Of a stretch of DNA of 64,000 bases, positions 1 to 6,890 are shown piece by piece; position 1 is the stretch's first letter, and the number at the start of each line of letters is the position of its first letter. Source of the DNA: Granulimonas faecalis (GTDB taxonomy: Bacteria; Actinomycetota; Coriobacteriia; Coriobacteriales; Atopobiaceae). Made by a program: the position numbers and the translations under genes. The stretch lies in contig NZ_BQKC01000001.1 of the NCBI RefSeq assembly GCF_022834715.1, positions 718,501 through 782,500 on the forward strand. Direction: 5' to 3'. Under the pieces are notes generated by a model, which made no database searches, was not told the DNA's origin, and saw nothing but the letters and a program-made list of their open reading frames with translations.

Positions 1-204
<204 letters not shown>

Positions 205-230
205 GCCCCTCCTCTATCCCGGCCCATGGA

Positions 231-271
231 GAACGGGGGCGCCGGCCACTGCAAGGCCGGCGCCCCCGTTC
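231..271. terminator. Bidirectional terminator hairpin
   Basis: A perfect 17-bp inverted repeat with a 7-nt loop (left arm GAACGGGGGCGCCGGCC) lies between the convergent HAD and KUP genes. There is little U-tract on either side, so it may act as a convergent transcription block. Seen directly in the sequence. Confidence 0.75.
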
Positions 272-299
272 TCGTAAGGTCGCACAGGGCGGTCGCGGT

Positions 300-2561
300 C
301 TAGTTCCTGCCGCGGCCGTGACGGTGTCCGCGGTGGCCCGGGCGCTCGATGCGCACGGGGCGGCCCTCCTCGTCGAAGACCACCTTGGGGTGCACGCCGG
401 TGCGGTCGGCCGACTCCTCGCCGCCGATGACGTTGGCCTCGGTGTCGGCGATGACGTCGGCCATCTCGTCGGCAAGGTCGAGGGAGAGGATGTCGTCCTC
501 GTCGTCGCCCTCCTCGGCCGCAAGGTCGGAGGAGAGGGAGAGGGGAACCCGCTCGAGCACTGTCACCGGCGCCATGCGGCTGAACAGGGGCACGTACTCG
601 AAGAGCACGCCGGAGGTGGCCAGGCCGTACCACTGGGCCGGGCTGCCGCAGATGCGCCTGATGGCGTACTTGACGCTCATGACGGTGCGGTCCTCACCGG
701 ACAGCTCGGTCTCGGGGGTGAGGAGCTTGCGCAGCATCACGAAGCGGAAGTCGCCGATGGAGCCCGGGTCGCGGTAGATGGAGTAGCGGATGGGCTGGGG
801 GGCCATCTCCTCGCTGCGGACAAGGTCGCCCACTACCTGACGGAGGTACGCGTTCACGCGCTGGTTGACCTTGAAGCCCAGGTGCAGGGTGCACTTGAAG
901 ACGAAGTCGGTGCCGAAGTCGTTGACGGTGTAGGCGTGGGTGAAGGGCTCGTCGGTCACCCGCACGGTCACGAAGAAGTAGCAGCGGGCACGCTTGGGGC
1001 GCTTGTCGAGGATCGAGTAGAGGATGTCTCGGTCGAGCATGTCGGAGCTGGCGTCGTTGGTGAGGAAGACCAGGTTGTCGGCGAGCATGGGGATGGTGTC
1101 GTCGTCGGACAGGCGCCTGAGCTGCGGGATGTAGCGGGCTACAGGCAGGAAGACCGACTGCGAGCGCTCGATGGCGCTGCCGCGGCGCCAGACGAACATG
1201 ATGAAGAAGATGACGGCCGCCATGAGGATGGTGACGTAGCCGCCATGGAAGAACTTGGAGAGCGACGAGAGGAAGAAGGCGCCCTCGAGGGCCATGAAGA
1301 AGCAGGCGAAGATCACGGCGAGGCCGGTGTGGCGGCGCACCCTGGACAGGTAGACGGTGAGCAGCAGGGTGGTCATGAGCATGGTGAGGGTGATGGCCAG
1401 GCCGTAGGCGGCCTCCATGTTGTAGGAGGTCTTGAACAGCAGCACCACGCCGATGCAGCCGATCCACATGACGGTGTTGACCATGGGGATGTAGAGCTGG
1501 CCCTTGGTCTGGGAGGGGTAGGTGACGCGCAGGTGGGGCAGGAGGTTCAGGCGCGTGGCCTCGGAGACCAGGGTGAAGGAGCCGGTGATGAGGGCCTGGG
1601 ACGCGATGAGGCCGGCCACGGCCGACAGCACCACGGCGAAGGCGCGGATGTCCACGGGCATCATCTCGAAGAAGGGGTTGAGCTCGGCCGTGGCAGCCAG
1701 CTCGGCGTTGCCGGCGTTGGCCACGATCCAGGCGCCCTGGCCGAGGTAGTTCAGGAACAGGCAGAACACCACGAAGGGCCAGGACGCGTAGATGTTGGAG
1801 CGGCCCACGTGGCCCATGTCGGAGTAGAGGGCCTCCGCGCCGGTGGTGGCCAGGAACACGAAGCCGAGCACGGCGAAGCCGGCCTTGTTGAGGGGGCCGA
1901 ACAGGAACATGACGCCGCGCAGGGGGTTGAGGGCGCGGAGCATGTCGAGGTTGCCGACGAGGTTGATCGCGCCGGTGACGGCCAGGAAGAGGAACCACAC
2001 GCACATGACCGGGCCGAACATCCTGCCGATGGAGCTCGTGCCGGCGCGCTGCAGGAGGAAGAGGGCGCAGAGGATGACGATGGTGATGAGCACCACGATG
2101 GTGGGGGTGTCGCCGAGGAAGGAGTGGCCCACCTCGATGGTGCGGAGGCCCTCGATGGCCGTGGTGACCGTGACGGCGGGGGTGAGGATGCCGTCGGCGA
2201 GGAGCGCCGCGCCGCCGATCATGGCCGGCAGGATCAGCCACTTGCCGCACCGGCGCACGAGGGAGTAGAGGGCGAAGATGCCGCCCTCGTTGTGGTTGTC
2301 GGCACGCATGGCTACCAGCACGTACTTGACCGTGGTGATGAGCATCACGGTCCACATGATCAGCGACACCGCGCCGATGATCATGTCCTGTGAGACGCTC
2401 GCGAGGCCGCCGTTGCCCGCGACGATGGCCTTCATCACGTAGAGGGGGCTCGTGCCGATGTCGCCGTAGACGACGCCCAAGGTCACGAGGGACATGCCCA
2501 GGGAGAAGGGGATGGCGCCGTGGCCCGCCTTCTTGGCGACGGCCGGGACGGTTGATGCCAT
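300..2561 (-). CDS. kup: KUP-family potassium uptake protein
   Basis: A 753-residue polytopic membrane protein of the KUP/HAK/KT family, which takes up K+ probably by proton symport. The hallmark GVVYGDIGTSPLYV lies near residue 30 and RADNHNEGGIFALYSL near residue 85, followed by about twelve membrane segments and a cytoplasmic C-terminal domain. The ATG at 2561 is chosen because GGAG sits 5 nt upstream; the frame stays open further upstream but has no ribosome site there. It is longer than E. coli Kup (about 620 residues) because of a C-terminal extension, first highly acidic and then His/Arg/Gly-rich. It is monocistronic and convergent with the HAD gene. K+ transporters in this phylum are often under c-di-AMP control, but I did not recognise a ydaO riboswitch upstream. 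Confidence 0.95.
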   Translation of the reverse strand: MASTVPAVAKKAGHGAIPFSLGMSLVTLGVVYGDIGTSPLYVMKAIVAGNGGLASVSQDMIIGAVSLIMWTVMLITTVKYVLVAMRADNHNEGGIFALYSLVRRCGKWLILPAMIGGAALLADGILTPAVTVTTAIEGLRTIEVGHSFLGDTPTIVVLITIVILCALFLLQRAGTSSIGRMFGPVMCVWFLFLAVTGAINLVGNLDMLRALNPLRGVMFLFGPLNKAGFAVLGFVFLATTGAEALYSDMGHVGRSNIYASWPFVVFCLFLNYLGQGAWIVANAGNAELAATAELNPFFEMMPVDIRAFAVVLSAVAGLIASQALITGSFTLVSEATRLNLLPHLRVTYPSQTKGQLYIPMVNTVMWIGCIGVVLLFKTSYNMEAAYGLAITLTMLMTTLLLTVYLSRVRRHTGLAVIFACFFMALEGAFFLSSLSKFFHGGYVTILMAAVIFFIMFVWRRGSAIERSQSVFLPVARYIPQLRRLSDDDTIPMLADNLVFLTNDASSDMLDRDILYSILDKRPKRARCYFFVTVRVTDEPFTHAYTVNDFGTDFVFKCTLHLGFKVNQRVNAYLRQVVGDLVRSEEMAPQPIRYSIYRDPGSIGDFRFVMLRKLLTPETELSGEDRTVMSVKYAIRRICGSPAQWYGLATSGVLFEYVPLFSRMAPVTVLERVPLSLSSDLAAEEGDDEDDILSLDLADEMADVIADTEANVIGGEESADRTGVHPKVVFDEEGRPVRIERPGHRGHRHGRGRN

Positions 2562-2687
2562 GGTGACTCCAATCGAGGGATGGCAGGTGGAAAACTCACC
2601 TAGTCTAGCGTTGTTCCGCTGAGGTGGAAGTCCCTTTGTGCTGGGAAAACATCCATGGTTTCTACCCGGGACCGGTTGTTGCAAATC

Positions 2688-2706
2688 TGTGGCATTCGTG
2701 TGGCAT
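2688..2706 (+). promoter_or_regulatory. Direct repeat TGTGGCAT x2 (candidate response-regulator operator)
   Basis: TGTGGCAT occurs at 2688-2695 and again at 2699-2706, an 11-bp centre-to-centre spacing. That is one helical turn, as expected for dimeric OmpR/PhoB-type winged-helix regulators. It lies about 60 bp upstream of the membrane-protein gene that opens the low-GC island, which itself encodes an OmpR-type regulator. The repeat is seen; its role is inferred. Confidence 0.45.
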
Positions 2707-2766
2707 AGGCCGTGAACATATCCGGGGATTACATGCGAGACTTAAAGCCAGCCAAAGGAGGTTCTT

Positions 2767-3906
2767 ATGGAAAGGTTTTACATAGTATGGAAAATCGTAG
2801 CCCGTGACAGGAAGCTGCCTCTTGTGACTATGGCTGTGGCTTTGGCCCTCTTGATGCCTGCGATTGCTTCTGTTCCTGTGTTTGGCACTCCGTTTCTGCG
2901 TATGCAGGCAGAGAATCAGCTGAGGCAGGTAGAGGAGGAATGGTCGAATGGTTTCTACGATGGGATGACGCCAGAAGAGGAAGAGCCTTTCAAGGAGTTG
3001 CGGGCTGCCTTGAAGGAGGCGGTTTTCTCCCAAAGCGATGCGGTATTTTACTCATCGATGCAAAGGGCGAATGCCGTTGAGAGGGATCTGGCCGCGCAGG
3101 GAGCTCTTGTTTCAAGCGCAGGGCTGTTGGAGGGCTATCAGCTATTCTATGAGGCAATGGCGCAGGCCGGAGGGCCCCAGTCTTTTGATGTTGCGTCGAA
3201 AATGCCGGCGTTTGAATATGCGTCCTACGTATTCGGGACGACCCCGGCAATTATCCTCTGTATGCCGGTCTTAACGTGTGCGGCCGTTGCGGTTGGATCT
3301 TACAGGCAGGGCATTGTGTCCCTGCAGGCGCCCCGGCCTGTTTTGAATCTCTTTGTTTGCACTTTCGCCCCATGGGCTTTGTCCGTCGTAAGCCTCATTG
3401 TTTCCTTCCTCCCCGCTATGGTATGGATGGCCGCTTGCAATGGGTTGGGCGACCTTTCATATCCCATTGCTTTCATGCAGGGTGACCAGGCCATTTCCAC
3501 GACAGTCGGGGAGTCCCTCTTCGTATCCGCGACCCTTGTACTGCTCGGTTCCCTCTGCCTGTCGGCCCTCATGGCCCTCCTTGGCATGTGGTCGAGTGTT
3601 TTCGTTGGTTGCTTGGTGGCCGGTGCGATTGGGCTGCTCCCTAACATTGGGCTGTACGGGGGTGCAGTGCCTGAGGACATCCTTGCTCTGTGCGTCAGCA
3701 CATATCTTGCTCCCGGGATCTTGTGCGGATATGCGGGGTGCTTTAGCGCTGCCGATTCCGTCTTATCAGAAGCACTGTCTCCTTTTCCTTTGTGTTTTGT
3801 GGCATTTGCGCTGCTGATTGTTGCAGCTTCTCTTGTGGGGGCAGCGGCATGGGCACTACGTCGCGTCTATAGGCTATGGCTGACCGAAAGGTGGACCCAT
3901 GCTTGA
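2767..3906 (+). CDS. ABC-2-like transporter membrane subunit
   Basis: A 379-residue integral membrane protein I cannot assign to a named family. A first membrane segment lies at residues 17-38, followed by a roughly 115-residue extracytoplasmic region rich in Glu/Gln/Ala, then about six membrane segments from residue 155 to near the C-terminus, ending in an Arg/Trp-rich tail. This layout matches ABC-2 permeases of peptide or bacteriocin-immunity exporters. The ATG is preceded by AAAGGAGG at good spacing. The ATPase gene starts 8 nt inside its 3' end, so the two are translationally coupled. Codon usage and GC are visibly lower than in flanking genes, which suggests acquisition by transfer. Confidence 0.75.
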   Translation: MERFYIVWKIVARDRKLPLVTMAVALALLMPAIASVPVFGTPFLRMQAENQLRQVEEEWSNGFYDGMTPEEEEPFKELRAALKEAVFSQSDAVFYSSMQRANAVERDLAAQGALVSSAGLLEGYQLFYEAMAQAGGPQSFDVASKMPAFEYASYVFGTTPAIILCMPVLTCAAVAVGSYRQGIVSLQAPRPVLNLFVCTFAPWALSVVSLIVSFLPAMVWMAACNGLGDLSYPIAFMQGDQAISTTVGESLFVSATLVLLGSLCLSALMALLGMWSSVFVGCLVAGAIGLLPNIGLYGGAVPEDILALCVSTYLAPGILCGYAGCFSAADSVLSEALSPFPLCFVAFALLIVAASLVGAAAWALRRVYRLWLTERWTHA

Positions 3907-4585
3907 GGTTTCTAATCTTGCGGCTGGTTATGGATGGAGCCCTGTTTTCCGCAATATCTCATTTCGCCTGCGTCGAGGTGAGGTGGTTGGCCTTGCCGCG
4001 CCTAATGGAGTGGGAAAGACGACGCTTATGCGTGCCCTTGCAGGGGATGTGCCCGCTGGGAAAGGCTCCGTCGTTGAAGCGGATGGACAAAAGCGGCTCC
4101 CAGGGCGCTCTCGGCGCTGGCCCGTGTACTACTCGGGATGGCAGCAGGTGACTCAGCGGTGCCCGTTGAGCGCCTTTGAGCTTATGGGCCATGCGGCGGG
4201 GTGTTGGGGTTCGGATGCGTGCACTGAAGCGATTGGAGACCGATTGGGCGTCCTCTCGTTTTGGAAGAGGCCGCTTCGCTCCTACTCGCAGGGCATGATT
4301 CAACAAACACTCCTTGCGATGGCATCGGCAACGGAAGCGCCCTACACGCTCCTCGATGAGCCGATGAACGCCTTGGATCCCCTGCGAACGAAGCAGGCTG
4401 AGCTTGAAGTGCGTGCTATGGCACGTGCGGGAAGGACCGTCCTCATTTCCTCCCATTTGCTCGAGGGGCTGCAGCGCATATGCGATCGCGTCCTCTTTCT
4501 CCATTGCGATGCCGTTGAGGAGGTGAAGGGAAATGTGGACTTGAGGGAAGGATTTTTCAGTTGCTATGAGACGAGCAGAGAGTAA
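3899..4585 (+). CDS. ABC transporter ATP-binding protein
   Basis: A compact 228-residue nucleotide-binding subunit. It has Walker A APNGVGKTT (about residue 35), a divergent signature SYSQGMIQQ (about 132), Walker B TLLDEPMNALD (about 152) and an H-loop in ISSHLLEG. It resembles ATPases of ABC-2 exporters for peptides or antibiotics. It overlaps the membrane-subunit gene by 8 nt and is followed 10 nt later by the small secreted-protein gene, so exporter and peptide are probably co-expressed. The transported substrate is unknown; the neighbouring secreted protein could be the cargo or the agent resisted. GC is lower than in the window's housekeeping genes. Confidence 0.88.
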   Translation: MLEVSNLAAGYGWSPVFRNISFRLRRGEVVGLAAPNGVGKTTLMRALAGDVPAGKGSVVEADGQKRLPGRSRRWPVYYSGWQQVTQRCPLSAFELMGHAAGCWGSDACTEAIGDRLGVLSFWKRPLRSYSQGMIQQTLLAMASATEAPYTLLDEPMNALDPLRTKQAELEVRAMARAGRTVLISSHLLEGLQRICDRVLFLHCDAVEEVKGNVDLREGFFSCYETSRE

Positions 4586-4595
4586 GGGGTTGGAC

Positions 4596-4916
4596 ATGCG
4601 GATGAGTAAGAGGGGCATCGGCCTGCTGGTGGCCTTGTTGGCAGTCGCGATCTTGGGTTTGGGCGCCCCGGCCCAGGCCCAGGCGGCCGTGAAGCAGCCC
4701 GATCAGGTGCAGACCTATACTGATGAGGTGATTGACACCTTTAAGGAGTTCACCTGTGGCCTTTTTCGCGTTGATCGGTATGATATTAAATATAAAAGGA
4801 TAACATACCAGCGCACATACTCCTCTAAGGACACGGTGATCGATTATTACAACGGATGGTATAACGGCTATCAGGGTCAGATTTCTCAGCACAAGCTAAT
4901 CTATACGTTGAGGTAG
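4596..4916 (+). CDS. Small secreted protein of unknown family
   Basis: A 106-residue protein. The ATG at 4596 is chosen because AAGGGG lies 6 nt upstream and the ATPase stop is only 10 nt away; an upstream in-frame ATG at 4566 lacks a site. The N-terminus is a clear Sec signal peptide (KRG, a hydrophobic stretch, then APAQAQA) with predicted cleavage near residue 31. The mature part of about 75 residues is rich in Tyr and charged residues, has a single Cys (FTCGLF) and ends in ...KLIYTLR. It lacks the features of lactococcin-972, lanthipeptide or double-glycine bacteriocins. Its place between an ABC exporter and a two-component system suggests a bacteriocin, pheromone or sensed envelope protein, but I do not recognise it. 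Confidence 0.7.
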   Translation: MRMSKRGIGLLVALLAVAILGLGAPAQAQAAVKQPDQVQTYTDEVIDTFKEFTCGLFRVDRYDIKYKRITYQRTYSSKDTVIDYYNGWYNGYQGQISQHKLIYTLR

Positions 4917-4932
4917 TGCTGATCGTTTAGTT

Positions 4933-4958
4933 AGGTAGGGGGCGAACGCCCCCTACCT
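4933..4958 (+). terminator. Hairpin after the secreted-protein gene
   Basis: AGGTAGGGGGC pairs with GCCCCCTACCT across a GAAC tetraloop, 17 nt after the stop codon. The T-run is short (TTG), so termination may be partial, separating an abundant exporter/peptide transcript from lower expression of the two-component genes downstream. Confidence 0.6.
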
Positions 4959-4978
4959 TGTGCGCGAAGGGAAGCGCA

Positions 4979-5680
4979 GTGGCACTGATTTATCTCGCAG
5001 ATGACGAGCGTGAGGTGCGCGAGATTCTCAATCGCTTTCTTGCTGCAGATGGCCACGAGGTTCTTGCTTTCGGTTCCGGCTCCGAGTTTTGGGACGTGTT
5101 CTCCAGAACGCCTTGCGATCTTGCAATACTCGATATAATGATGCCCGGGATAGACGGCATCGAGCTGCTGGCTCGCATCAGAGGCTCGTCTCAGGTGCCT
5201 GTTGTCATGGTCAGCGCCAAAGATTCGGACGAAGACTATTGCCGTGGCCTGGTATTTGGTGCCGACGATTACATTACGAAGCCGTTCAAGCCAACGCTCC
5301 TGGTGGCAAAGGTGCGTTCGATACTCCATCGGATCGATGTGAGGTCACGGGATCTTGGTGGAATGCCTAAAAGGTGGGGCAACCTCGAATACTGCGCTCG
5401 GACGAGAACCTTTTCTGTGGACGGTATGGAGCTTGCCCTGACGGCTCAAGAGCATCAGCTCCTTCTCTTCTACTTCAAAAAATTTAACGTACCGGTCTCT
5501 CGGGACGAGTTGTCCCGAGAGGTCTGGGGCTCTGAGCCTCTTCCTGCAAGTCGTGCCATCGACGAGGCTAATCGCAGGCTCAGGCGCCGTCTCTTAGCGG
5601 CTGGTAGCACCGTGTACAACCAGACGGTGTGGGGACGCGGCTACCGTCTGACCTATCGGGAAGGGGAGGGGCGGCTGTGA
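4979..5680 (+). CDS. OmpR/PhoB-family response regulator
   Basis: A 233-residue regulator. The receiver domain (1-115) has the acidic pair DDE near the start, the phospho-acceptor Asp in LAILDIMMPG (about residue 52) and the Lys of TKPFKP. A winged-helix DNA-binding domain covers about 130-230, ending VWGRGYRLTYR. The GTG at 4979 is preferred: GAAGG is 8 nt upstream, while the alternative TTG at 4958 lies inside the preceding hairpin. The kinase gene starts in a GTGA overlap with its stop, so it pairs with that kinase. It probably controls the exporter/secreted-protein genes upstream, perhaps through the direct repeats at 2688. Confidence 0.92.
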   Translation: MALIYLADDEREVREILNRFLAADGHEVLAFGSGSEFWDVFSRTPCDLAILDIMMPGIDGIELLARIRGSSQVPVVMVSAKDSDEDYCRGLVFGADDYITKPFKPTLLVAKVRSILHRIDVRSRDLGGMPKRWGNLEYCARTRTFSVDGMELALTAQEHQLLLFYFKKFNVPVSRDELSREVWGSEPLPASRAIDEANRRLRRRLLAAGSTVYNQTVWGRGYRLTYREGEGRL

Positions 5681-6879
5681 CCGTGCCGAGCAACCATCCG
5701 GGCCTGCTTAACCGTGCGGGCATGGTGCTGGGGGTCGTTGTGGCGCTCATTCCCTTCCTGTTTGTGGCTGCCCAGTGGTGCATGCTGCAGGACCTTGCTC
5801 GCCGTGCCCTTTCGTCGGGAAACATCGGTTTTTTTCACAATGGACCGGTCGCTCCCGAAGTGTGGCTCATCTCTCTCGACCCGTCTCTTCAGCCGTCATC
5901 GAAGCCCGAGGGGTACGTGGGCGTGCTCTCGGCTGACCTGCTGGAGCATGTTCGAAGTGAGGCACATCGACTTGAGCCAGGCGAGATGTCCTCATATGTC
6001 AGGGGCGACGAATGCTTTTTCTTTACGCCCGAGAAGTCCGCCAATCCCAGTGAGACGGACTATAAGCCTGCTGGTGTTCTTGTGGCAGACGCGAGCGTGG
6101 CATGGGCGCTTGCGAGGTTTTCCGGAGGGGTCATTGCTTTCCTTTGTTTTGGCGTTGACGTCTTGCTCTGGATGGGCGTTCGATATATGAAGTCTCAGTT
6201 GCAAAGAGCTGAGTTGGCAAAGAGGGACTTCTTTGCCAATGCTTCGCATGAACTTAAGACGCCCCTCATGGTTATCGGAGCGCACATCGATGCCGTACGT
6301 GCCCAGCATGAGAGCTTTGACGATGCGGCCGCCGGTATCGACAGGGAACTGTCGCGGTCAGAGCGGCTCGTGGGCGACATCCTCCTCCTCTCCAAGGCGG
6401 ATGCCGGAATGGTTGATGTTTCAATCGCATCTTTCGATGTCCGGGAGACGCTCTTCGACGTAGTGCGCTCATTGGGCCCAGAGGCTCGTTCTCGCGGAAT
6501 CGAGCTTTCCCCTGTGAATCCCACGCCTCTTGTCCTGGGTTCTGACGAGGATAAAGTTGCGACCATTCTGTTTAACGCAGCTGTAAACGCGCTCCGTCAT
6601 GCGGCGAGCGTGGTGAGGGTAGGAATGACGGTCCAAGAGGAACAGATCGAGCTTTTCGTTGAGAACGACGGGGCAGCTCTCGGGAACCAAGAGAGGGAGC
6701 ATCTGTTTGATCGTTTTTACAGTTGCGATGCGGGAGGTACCGGCATTGGTATGGCGCTTGCAGCTGACTATGCCGAACGGTTGGGCGCGAAGCTGACCGC
6801 TGACTCAAGCAAAGGTGGGACTCGTGTGAGCCTTTGGTTACCAAGAACATGGGCCTCAGAGCACCTCCGCGCGCCCTGA
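5677..6879 (+). CDS. Sensor histidine kinase
   Basis: A 400-residue membrane kinase. There is one membrane segment at about 15-35, an extracytoplasmic sensor region of about 100 residues, a second membrane segment at about 150-170, and then the dimerisation H-box FANASHELKTPL with phospho-acceptor His near residue 192. The ATPase domain has an N-box (LFNAAVNALRHAA), the FDRFY motif and a short G-box (GGTGIGMALA). The GTG start overlaps the regulator's TGA by 3 nt, with GGAGGGG upstream. The sensed signal is unknown; co-location with an exporter and a secreted protein suggests a peptide or envelope stress. The 3' end overlaps a hairpin facing rlmKL. Confidence 0.92.
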   Translation: MTVPSNHPGLLNRAGMVLGVVVALIPFLFVAAQWCMLQDLARRALSSGNIGFFHNGPVAPEVWLISLDPSLQPSSKPEGYVGVLSADLLEHVRSEAHRLEPGEMSSYVRGDECFFFTPEKSANPSETDYKPAGVLVADASVAWALARFSGGVIAFLCFGVDVLLWMGVRYMKSQLQRAELAKRDFFANASHELKTPLMVIGAHIDAVRAQHESFDDAAAGIDRELSRSERLVGDILLLSKADAGMVDVSIASFDVRETLFDVVRSLGPEARSRGIELSPVNPTPLVLGSDEDKVATILFNAAVNALRHAASVVRVGMTVQEEQIELFVENDGAALGNQEREHLFDRFYSCDAGGTGIGMALAADYAERLGAKLTADSSKGGTRVSLWLPRTWASEHLRAP

Positions 6880-6884
6880 GGCCC
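6850..6884. terminator. Convergent hairpin at the kinase/rlmKL junction
   Basis: TGGGCCTCAG (6850-6859) pairs with CTGAGGCCCA (6875-6884). It overlaps the last kinase codons and the 11-bp gap before the convergent rlmKL. No T-run is visible on the plus side. Confidence 0.45.
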
Positions 6885-6890
6885 ACTGCA

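Noticed and set aside
318-2393. A 691-codon open frame on the plus strand opposite kup
   Set aside because: It is a mirror of GC-rich codon usage in kup: composition is dominated by Gly/Val/Glu/His, with no ribosome site and no domain. The minus-strand gene has clear family motifs.
2562-2766. c-di-AMP (ydaO) riboswitch upstream of kup
   Set aside because: Expected biologically for a K+ transporter, but I could not recognise the conserved ydaO core in the roughly 200 bp available.
4596-4916. Lactococcin-972-type bacteriocin
   Set aside because: The exporter context fits, but the mature sequence lacks the Trp/Gly-rich opening and closing motifs of that family, so only an unknown secreted protein is claimed.
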